8,069 nt of DNA, taken from CAZBEA01 sp964490835. GTDB taxonomy: Bacteria > Patescibacteriota > Microgenomatia > Levybacterales > GWA1-39-11. Below, in pieces: positions 1-5,066 of this stretch. The position numbers and the translations under genes are program-made. The notes below the pieces were generated by a model that made no database searches, was not told where the DNA came from, and saw only the letters and a list, made by a program, of their open reading frames with translations. Positions within the stretch are counted from its first letter, which is position 1; every line of letters starts with the position of its first letter. The DNA lies in NCBI GenBank assembly GCA_964490835.1, contig CAZBEA010000051.1:1-8069 (forward strand). The letters run 5' to 3'.

Positions 1-267
1 AAATCCTACATCGACCTTCCTTGTGATAGATGTCAAAGCCCCAAAATAATTTCTGAAAGGCGCGATGAAATCCAAGAAACAATTTCAGGAAAAATTACCA
101 TTAAAGTTTCTCAAATAATTTGCACTAATGAAGAGTGTCAAAATGAATTTGACAAAAACCGAGAAAGTGAAATGTTGAAAATTAAAGAGCGCAAACAATT
201 AAAAGAAGAACAAGATAAATTGAGAAAAGAAAATATCGCAAAAGCAGTTCTAAATCGGAAGAAATAA
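1..267 (+). CDS. Zinc-ribbon protein with basic coiled-coil tail (3' end only)
   Basis: This is an open frame running from the window edge to a TAA at 265-267, giving 88 visible residues; the true start lies outside. It carries two cysteine pairs, C8-x2-C11 (PCDRC) and C41-x4-C46 (ICTNEEC), about 30 residues apart, the layout of a structural zinc ribbon. From about residue 52 the chain is almost entirely Lys, Glu, Arg and Gln (KERKQLKEEQDKLRKE), predicting a charged helix or coiled coil, and it ends in basic NRKK. The only visible Met (58) lies after the cysteines, so this is not a short gene starting inside the window. Spacing between the cysteine pairs resembles YgiT/MqsA-type ribbons, but the second pair is wider and I cannot name a family. 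A nucleic-acid or ribosome-associated role is possible but not shown. Its stop is one base from the stop of the convergent peptidase gene. Confidence 0.72.
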   Translation, partial: KSYIDLPCDRCQSPKIISERRDEIQETISGKITIKVSQIICTNEECQNEFDKNRESEMLKIKERKQLKEEQDKLRKENIAKAVLNRKK

Positions 268-268
268 T

Positions 269-847
269 TTAAGCCGCCCGTTCTCCAAGATCATACAGTC
301 TTGATGGAAACATAACTATCCCATCCTCAGCGCGAGTTTCTATTGTCTCTACATTTCCCTTCTCATCAGTATGCTTGACGGTTACCGATTCTCCTTGTTT
401 TAGATCTTCTCTTATCGTTTTGATCTCGCTTCCCGACATGGCTCCTTTCGCATCCAGGTGCGCTGCCACTTCCAGAATTACATTTTTCTCAGTAGTTGCG
501 TAACTTCTTGCAACGGATTCCGCGTGATCCGGGCTATGTCCTTGAGCTTTTGTGATGTATAGGTCCCAGCCGGTTCCATCGTGACCCATTGCGTGCGGAG
601 CCACTGCCGCAACTGCATCAAATTTCGTAAGCTTGGTAATTCCCAGATACCCATCGCCTGGAATTACAGATGCACTTTCGACATCGGTACCGTGTGCAAT
701 TGCAACAACTGCGTGTGTTGATTCGTGTTCTGCCGTGTCGCTCGGATGGGAATAAGAGGAGAGAAGATTGCTCGTCACTTCAATAGATGAATTGCCAAAA
801 CTGAGCTTTTGGCCGACTGGAATTCTGAGCATTTCCGGACTAGCCAT
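269..847 (-). CDS. Stand-alone M41-like (FtsH-type) zinc metallopeptidase domain protein
   Basis: The 192-residue product has a zinc-peptidase motif H41-E42-S-T-H45 in the setting TAEHESTHAVVA, followed by SVIPGDGYLGIT (60-71). This matches the FtsH pattern 'HEAGHAxx...VxIIPRGxxLGxT'. Further on, GTGWDLYIT (91-99) aligns with the FtsH 'TGASNDI' segment that carries the third zinc ligand, making D95 the candidate. The stretch after it (helix 108-132, then KGAMSGSEIKTI) resembles the C-terminal helices of the M41 domain (ETLDGEEI-type). The C-terminal 45 residues look like a small charged beta extension. There is no AAA+ module, Walker motif or membrane segment, and the domain is shorter than FtsH M41, so an independent cytosolic peptidase, an adaptor, or an inactive relative are all possible. 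I chose ATG at 847 because the longer frame needs TTG at 883-881, upstream of the apparent -10 box. Its GC is higher than that of the cluster to the right. Confidence 0.72.
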   Translation of the reverse strand: MASPEMLRIPVGQKLSFGNSSIEVTSNLLSSYSHPSDTAEHESTHAVVAIAHGTDVESASVIPGDGYLGITKLTKFDAVAAVAPHAMGHDGTGWDLYITKAQGHSPDHAESVARSYATTEKNVILEVAAHLDAKGAMSGSEIKTIREDLKQGESVTVKHTDEKGNVETIETRAEDGIVMFPSRLYDLGERAA

Positions 848-859
848 ATATATAATAGT

Positions 860-887
860 ATTATACACCCTTTTTAGCCTCAATCAA
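860..887 (-). promoter_or_regulatory. Promoter of the M41-like gene (-35/-10)
   Basis: On the reverse strand TTGATT (887-882) and a perfect TATAAT (865-860) are 16 bases apart, a good sigma-70-type arrangement. Transcription would begin near 853, leaving about six bases before the ATG at 847, too few for a Shine-Dalgarno site. A second -10-like TATTAT lies at 857-852. The promoter supports ATG 847 as the start and argues against the upstream TTG. Confidence 0.6.
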
Positions 888-924
888 GAAATTGTTTTGT
901 TATCACCGGGTATAAAAGCTGTAG

Positions 925-930
925 TATAAT
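925..930 (+). promoter_or_regulatory. -10 box of the DUF4230 gene, leaderless spacing
   Basis: A perfect TATAAT ends seven bases before the ATG at 938, so a normal start point would fall on or next to the A of the ATG. No convincing -35 is seen at 16-18 bases upstream; TATAAA at 911-916 is a weaker alternative -10. This promoter is divergent from that of the peptidase gene. Confidence 0.6.
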
Positions 931-937
931 CGAAAGT

Positions 938-1537
938 ATGAGAACAAAATTAATACTTTTATTTGGTTTTACGACGCTCATTTTCTTTCTGATTTCACTC
1001 TTTCTTTTTAGTATGGTTTTGAATCCTCGTGATCGTCTCAACATCGACCGTGCGGCTGTCGTACTCCAGATGAGATCACTCGCCCGATACGAGACTGCAG
1101 AATTTACGATCGAGAAAGTTATTGCATCAGAAGATGAAGAGCGCAACGCGTTTCGACGATTTCTTTTCGGAGATCGAATTTTGCTCGTGGCCCACGGAAC
1201 GGTTATTGCCGGATTTGATTTTGCTGAGATTGAGGCGAATGACATAAAGATTAATGGGGATAAAATTGAAATACAACTCACAGAACCAAGAATATTAGTT
1301 TCTACTCTGGATAATTCAAAAACTCAAGTATACGACAGGCAGAGGGGATTACTCGGTGGAAATGAAAACCTCGAAGCCGAAGCGCGCGCAGAAGCAGAAG
1401 CTTCAATCCGCCAAGCAGCATGCGAATCAGGAATTTTGGGAAAAGCTACAGAAAATGCACGCAAACAACTCACTTCTCTTTTCTCGTCGCTCGGATTTAG
1501 GAATATTATAGTCAATATTCCCGATGCCTCATGTTAA
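938..1537 (+). CDS. DUF4230 family membrane-anchored protein
   Basis: The 199-residue protein starts with a short basic tip and one hydrophobic segment (about 5-28), best read as an uncleaved signal anchor, with the rest outside the membrane. The body fits the DUF4230 family from memory: an N-terminal LARYETAEFTIEKVI strand region (48-62), a FGDRILLVAHGTVIAGFDF core (77-95), the INGDKIEIQLTEPRIL strand pair (105-120), VYDRQRGLL (131-139), then a helix rich in Ala and Glu (144-161) and the GILGKATENARKQLTSLFSSLGF ending (165-187). No catalytic motif is evident and the family has no established function that I know of. The last residue is Cys199, with C162 the only other cysteine; a disulfide is conceivable but untested. 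The gene starts at a leaderless-type ATG, lies 33 bases before the GT2 gene, and may belong to envelope functions with it. Confidence 0.8.
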   Translation: MRTKLILLFGFTTLIFFLISLFLFSMVLNPRDRLNIDRAAVVLQMRSLARYETAEFTIEKVIASEDEERNAFRRFLFGDRILLVAHGTVIAGFDFAEIEANDIKINGDKIEIQLTEPRILVSTLDNSKTQVYDRQRGLLGGNENLEAEARAEAEASIRQAACESGILGKATENARKQLTSLFSSLGFRNIIVNIPDASC

Positions 1538-1555
1538 GGACAAATTCTCATAAAT

Positions 1556-1564
1556 TGCTATAAT
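1556..1564 (+). promoter_or_regulatory. Extended -10 promoter of the GT2 gene, leaderless spacing
   Basis: TGC-TATAAT matches the extended -10 pattern (TGn-TATAAT), which can work without a good -35; none is seen at the usual distance. Six bases separate the box from the ATG at 1571, so the predicted transcript starts at or beside the start codon. No Shine-Dalgarno sequence is present. Confidence 0.62.
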
Positions 1565-1568
1565 AGCA
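1556..1568. repeat. Short palindrome over the -10 box of the GT2 gene
   Basis: TGCTAT-A-ATAGCA is a perfect 6+1+6 inverted repeat that contains the TATAAT at 1559-1564. It could be an operator half-site pair, but a palindrome this short in AT-rich DNA can arise by chance, and TATAAT itself is close to self-complementary. Confidence 0.3.
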
Positions 1569-1570
1569 TT

Positions 1571-2326
1571 ATGCAAAAATTTTCACTTTCCGTTGTTATT
1601 CCTTCCTATAACGAAATGGCCAATCTTCAAAAAGGTATTCTTGATAAGGTAGAACATTACCTTGAAAGAAATAATTTCGATTATGAAGTAATAATTGTTG
1701 ATGACGGTTCAGATGACGGATCACGCGAATTTGTTTCAAAATTCGTAAAAACCAACAAGAAGTTTACGCTTATTCAAAATAAGCATACAGGTAAGGCAGG
1801 AGCGGTGACGACCGGAATGCTGGCAGCAAAAAGGGAATTTGTTCTTTTTACCGATATGGATCAGGCAACGCCTATCGAGGAGATTGAAAAATTACTTCCG
1901 CATTTTAAAAAGGGGTATGACATTGTAATTGGTTCTCGAGCAGGAACCAGAAAAGGGGCTCCGTTAACCAGAAAAGTTATGGCAAAGGGAATGATGATGC
2001 TCAGATCTATGCTTGTGGGTTTTCCTGAAATTCAGGATACCCAATGTGGTTTTAAAGTATTTACACAAGATGCTTCTCGAGTTGTATTTACTCGCGTAAA
2101 TGCAGTTCATAATGGTTTTAAAAATATTAAGGGTTCGTCTGTTACTGCAGGCTTTGATGTCGAGCTTTTGTATTTGGCTAAAAAAAATAATTACAGAATA
2201 AAAGAGGTACCCGTACAGTGGTTATATGTTGAAACGAGACGTGTTAGTCCCATAAGGGACTCGATACAAGGATTTGAGGACTTGCTGCGAATTAAAAAAA
2301 ACATACTTCGGGGTAAATATAAATAA
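1571..2326 (+). CDS. Family 2 glycosyltransferase, polyprenyl-phosphate sugar synthase (ALG5/DPM1-like)
   Basis: The 251-residue GT-A enzyme likely moves a hexose from a nucleotide sugar to polyprenyl phosphate on the cytoplasmic face of the membrane. Visible motifs in order are the nucleotide-binding start VVIPSYNE (8-15), VDDGSDDGS (43-51), the GKAGAV loop (74-79), the metal-binding DxD at D95-M-D97 in TDMDQATP, GSRAG (121-125), the ALG5-type DTQCGFK (156-162), and FDVELLYLAKK (195-205) followed by EVPVQW (212-217). This set, particularly DTQCGFK with FDVELL, points to the dolichyl-phosphate glucosyl/mannosyltransferase group rather than to generic GT2 enzymes. There is no transmembrane segment, unlike eukaryotic ALG5, so it should be soluble or peripheral. 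Whether it uses UDP-glucose or GDP-mannose cannot be decided here. Its product is the expected donor for the membrane transferases encoded next. Confidence 0.87.
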   Translation: MQKFSLSVVIPSYNEMANLQKGILDKVEHYLERNNFDYEVIIVDDGSDDGSREFVSKFVKTNKKFTLIQNKHTGKAGAVTTGMLAAKREFVLFTDMDQATPIEEIEKLLPHFKKGYDIVIGSRAGTRKGAPLTRKVMAKGMMMLRSMLVGFPEIQDTQCGFKVFTQDASRVVFTRVNAVHNGFKNIKGSSVTAGFDVELLYLAKKNNYRIKEVPVQWLYVETRRVSPIRDSIQGFEDLLRIKKNILRGKYK

Positions 2327-2348
2327 ATCGAGTTGTGGTTATAGTTCA

Positions 2349-2370
2349 CATTTTGAATAAGTCCAAAATG
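2349..2370. repeat. Inverted repeat just upstream of a -10 box
   Basis: CATTTTG (2349-2355) and CAAAATG (2364-2370) form perfect 7-base arms around an 8-base loop. The right arm ends one base before the -10-like TAGAAT. No T-run follows and the arms are AT-rich, so it is a poor intrinsic terminator for the GT2 gene. An operator or a weak RNA hairpin is possible. Confidence 0.4.
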
Positions 2371-2377
2371 ATAGAAT
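2369..2377 (+). promoter_or_regulatory. Extended -10 promoter of the MptA/B-like gene, leaderless spacing
   Basis: TGA-TAGAAT is an extended -10 pattern with one mismatch to TATAAT. Five bases separate it from the ATG at 2383. No good -35 is seen at 16-18 bases. It suggests this gene is transcribed separately from, or in addition to, read-through from the GT2 gene 56 bases upstream. Confidence 0.48.
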
Positions 2378-2382
2378 AAAAT

Positions 2383-3546
2383 ATGACTCATATTGAAAAA
2401 AGAACACTTTTTTTCTGGGTATCAGGATCACTTTTTTTATTCTTTTATACATTTACGCAGGTTGATCTCAGTCTTACTTTAACTTCTCTCCCATTTGCTG
2501 CGAAAATTTTACTTGCGTTCCAATATATTGGTTTTTTTAACAGGCCTCTTTCATCGTTATTATATGTCTTAATCATTCTTCTTTTTTCCGCATTGTATTT
2601 TTTCACGGCTCTTCGTGTTAAAAAACATCAGATTTCCAAAAAAGCGCTCATGAGAATTATTATTGTTGTTTCGGTAATTCTTACTTTTTCTTATAACGCA
2701 TTCTCGTATGACATTTTTAATTATATTTTTGATGCAAAAATTGTTACACACTACCATGAAAATCCATATATCCATAAAGCACTGGATTACACCGGTGATC
2801 CGATGTTGTCATTTATGCGGTGGACCCATAGGGAGTATCCATACGGTCCGGTATGGCTTATTCTGACAGTGCCTCTGTCATTTCTTGGATTTGGATTTTT
2901 CCTGCCTACATTTTTCCTATTCAAATTATTATCACTGGGATTTTATCTGGTTGCAGTAATATTCCTCTATAGACTTGTATGTATATTCGACAAAGACAGA
3001 GCACTGTTCGTCTCTTCTCTTTTTGCACTTAACCCTTTAATGCTCTTTGAGGGGCTCGTTTCATCGCATCTTGATATCGTTATGATTTCGCTGATGATCG
3101 TGTCTTTATATTATCTTTTTAAGAAAAAAACAATGAAATCATACATATTTCTTTTTCTTTCAATAGGAATAAAATTTGCCACAGGATTTCTAGCTCCGTT
3201 ATACCTGTTTAAGAAATTTACGAAGGGCTATTTTTTTGAAGTTGCAGTTTTGTTATTAATTCTTTCCGCAATTGCCCAAGCAATGCGTGAAACATTTCAA
3301 TCATGGTATATTTTGACTGCGATTCCACTCGTTGGACTTACCAAACTAAAGAGACCTCTGATTCTTAATTCGATTCTTTCTCTTGGGGGCCTTCTTTATT
3401 ATCTGCCACCTATCCGATATGGGGATTGGAACAAACCAGTTTCCCAACTGCTGTATATAATACTTACATTTTTCACGGCACTGGCGATAATGTATATACT
3501 TTTTGAAGTTTACGAACGTGTCAGAATGAAGAAAAGAAGTGTATAA
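2383..3546 (+). CDS. GT-C membrane glycosyltransferase, MptA/MptB-like polyprenyl-phosphomannose-dependent type
   Basis: The 387-residue polytopic protein has roughly ten hydrophobic segments beginning at about residue 8. Between the early membrane segments a loop carries FSYDIFNYIFDAK (107-119) with D110, the candidate catalytic acid, then HENPY (125-129) and REYPYGPVW (150-158). This D...NPY...YGPxW order is typical of the MptA/MptB group of alpha-mannosyltransferases and their relatives, as are NPLMLFEGLVSSHLD (217-231), the lone K264 in a membrane helix (IGIKF), and QSWYILTAIPL (306-316). Such enzymes take a sugar from a polyprenyl-phosphate donor and add it to an acceptor on the outer face of the membrane. 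The specific sugar and acceptor are not inferable. It follows the polyprenyl-phosphate sugar synthase gene by 56 bases and precedes the next transferase by 8, fitting a donor-then-transferase order. A more distant GT87/DUF2029 assignment is the main alternative. Confidence 0.75.
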   Translation: MTHIEKRTLFFWVSGSLFLFFYTFTQVDLSLTLTSLPFAAKILLAFQYIGFFNRPLSSLLYVLIILLFSALYFFTALRVKKHQISKKALMRIIIVVSVILTFSYNAFSYDIFNYIFDAKIVTHYHENPYIHKALDYTGDPMLSFMRWTHREYPYGPVWLILTVPLSFLGFGFFLPTFFLFKLLSLGFYLVAVIFLYRLVCIFDKDRALFVSSLFALNPLMLFEGLVSSHLDIVMISLMIVSLYYLFKKKTMKSYIFLFLSIGIKFATGFLAPLYLFKKFTKGYFFEVAVLLLILSAIAQAMRETFQSWYILTAIPLVGLTKLKRPLILNSILSLGGLLYYLPPIRYGDWNKPVSQLLYIILTFFTALAIMYILFEVYERVRMKKRSV

Positions 3547-3547
3547 T
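3542..3547 (+). promoter_or_regulatory. -10 box overlapping the upstream stop codon
   Basis: A perfect TATAAT spans the last codons of the upstream gene, whose TAA stop is 3544-3546 inside the box. Seven bases separate it from the ATG at 3555, the same geometry as at 938 and 1571. No clear -35 lies upstream. It would give the PMT-like gene its own leaderless transcript even though the genes are only 8 bases apart. Confidence 0.5.
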
Positions 3548-3554
3548 TGAGTCT

Positions 3555-5066
3555 ATGCGAAAATTCTTCTCAGAGTATTCTGTTGAATTAAAAATTCTTC
3601 CTGTTTTTCTTGTAGTTTTTCTTTTTACCCGTCTCTATCGAATAATGTCTCTACCGATGTTCACCGATGAGGCAATTTATACCAGGTGGAGTCAGATAGC
3701 AAAGAACGATGCTGCCTGGAGATTTATATCACTTACAGATGGCAAGCAGCCTTCATTTATATGGCTTGATATGGTCATGATGAGATTTGTTTCGGACCCG
3801 CTTCTTGCCGGGAGGTTGGTGTCTGTTATAGCCGGAATTTTTGTCACGCTGGGATTATACCTTCTTGGAAAGGAATTATTTAAAAAAAAGATTGTTGGGC
3901 TGATAGCAGCATTTTTGTATATTCTTTTTCCGATGGGTTTGGTATACGACAGAATGGCGCTCTATGATTCTCTTGTTGCATTATTTTCCGTTTGGTCGCT
4001 ATATTTCCATATCTTATTATTCAGGAAAAAAAGACTCGATATTGCACTTATCCATGGGCTTATTTTAGGGGGAGGAGTTTTGACTAAAACATCCGCATTC
4101 CTGTTTGCTTACATGTCCCCATTTCTATTGCTCCTTACCGATTTTAAGAAGAGAGCATGGCGGGCCGATATGTGGAGATGGATAATGCTGGTTTTGGTTT
4201 CCGTATTTTTCGCGTACCTCTATTATTCAATTCTTAGACTTTCCCCCTTTTTCCATATTATTGAAGAAAAAAATGCAACATTTGTGTACCCGTTTAATGA
4301 ATGGATACAGCATCCATTTAGATTCGTGATCGGAAATTTGCGAGGGCTTTCCGATTGGGCTGTGGGGTATTTGACTCTACCAATTATATTTTTTGCATTA
4401 GTAGCATTTATTATTCGGTTTAAAGAGAAGATTGGAGAGAAACTACTGCTTTTTGCTTGGTTTGCATTTCCATTTTTAGGGCTTGCGACTTTCGGAAAAG
4501 TATTATATCCAAGATTTATTTTTTTCATGATGATTCCAATTTTGATTTTGGCGTCGTACGGACTATATCTTGTTATGACTCGCTTCCAAAAAGCGTGGAT
4601 GCGTACTGTTGTCATCTGTATTGCGCTTGTGGGTTTTGTTCGAGCGGATTTTTATATTCTGACGGATTTTAAGTCCGCTCCAATTCCCCAACCCGATCTA
4701 CAACAGTACATAAATGATTGGCCGGCCGGTGGCGGGACGAAGGAAGTTATAGAGATCTTATCGCGTGAAGCCGAAAAATCACAGATCTTTGTTGCATCGG
4801 AAGGTACGTTCGGATCGCTTCCGACATATGCTGTTGAAATATATTTGGGAGAGAACAAAAACATCGAAAAGCAAGGTATTTATCCTCTTCCAGATCAATT
4901 ACCTGAGGATCTCAATGAAAAAGCAAAAATAATGCCTGTCTTTTTTATTCTGAATGAGTCTGATGCTCCGCCACCGCTGTGGCCATTACAGGAGATTGGT
5001 GTATTTCAAAAAGGAATGGGTAATGCATTTATGAGGCTGTATAAAGTTATCCCACAGAGTTCATGA
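3555..5066 (+). CDS. PMT/ArnT-like GT-C glycosyltransferase (PMT_2 / GT39-GT83 type)
   Basis: The 503-residue protein has a first membrane helix at about 13-29, a loop with FTDEAIY (36-42) whose D38-E39 is the conserved acidic pair of the PMT/ArnT/STT3-type GT-C fold, and GKQPSFIW (63-70), like the 'KPPL' element of this family. DRMALYD (132-138) and LTKTSAF (176-182) are further family features, and YPRF (318-321) lies before a late helix. About ten helices are followed by a soluble C-terminal part (about 371-503) with DWPAGGGTKEVIEIL (388-402), probably outside the membrane. The family transfers sugars from polyprenyl-phosphate donors to protein Ser/Thr (PMT) or lipid A (ArnT). With no lipid A genes in view, a protein or glycan acceptor is more plausible here, but this is inference. 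The stop overlaps the next start in ATGA (5063-5066), implying coupled translation. Confidence 0.83.
   Translation: MRKFFSEYSVELKILPVFLVVFLFTRLYRIMSLPMFTDEAIYTRWSQIAKNDAAWRFISLTDGKQPSFIWLDMVMMRFVSDPLLAGRLVSVIAGIFVTLGLYLLGKELFKKKIVGLIAAFLYILFPMGLVYDRMALYDSLVALFSVWSLYFHILLFRKKRLDIALIHGLILGGGVLTKTSAFLFAYMSPFLLLLTDFKKRAWRADMWRWIMLVLVSVFFAYLYYSILRLSPFFHIIEEKNATFVYPFNEWIQHPFRFVIGNLRGLSDWAVGYLTLPIIFFALVAFIIRFKEKIGEKLLLFAWFAFPFLGLATFGKVLYPRFIFFMMIPILILASYGLYLVMTRFQKAWMRTVVICIALVGFVRADFYILTDFKSAPIPQPDLQQYINDWPAGGGTKEVIEILSREAEKSQIFVASEGTFGSLPTYAVEIYLGENKNIEKQGIYPLPDQLPEDLNEKAKIMPVFFILNESDAPPPLWPLQEIGVFQKGMGNAFMRLYKVIPQSS

Noticed and set aside
880..1281. A 133-codon open frame on the reverse strand opposite the DUF4230 gene, and a 63-codon one at 1324-1515
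   Set aside because: Both lie antisense to a gene with clear family resemblance and its own promoter. Their translations are Ser/Arg-rich with no motif and look like complement shadows.
2327..2382. Intrinsic terminator after the GT2 gene
   Set aside because: The inverted repeat at 2349-2370 has AT-rich arms and no following T-run, so it does not fit a Rho-independent terminator.
4223..4615. A 130-codon reverse-strand frame inside the PMT-like gene, with shorter ones at 2191-2391, 2569-2775 and 4652-4864
   Set aside because: They are fully or mostly covered by recognised forward genes and have no promoter, start context or domain pattern of their own.
4457..4672. Short forward frames at 4457-4672 and 6327-6545 in an alternative phase
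   Set aside because: They lie inside longer genes with conserved motifs and have no promoter or ribosome-binding context.
5063..5066. Possibility of a recoded TGA (code 25, as in Gracilibacteria and Absconditabacteria)
   Set aside because: TGA at 5064-5066 ends the PMT-like gene in a typical ATGA overlap, and no in-frame TGA interrupts any recognised gene, so TGA behaves as a normal stop.
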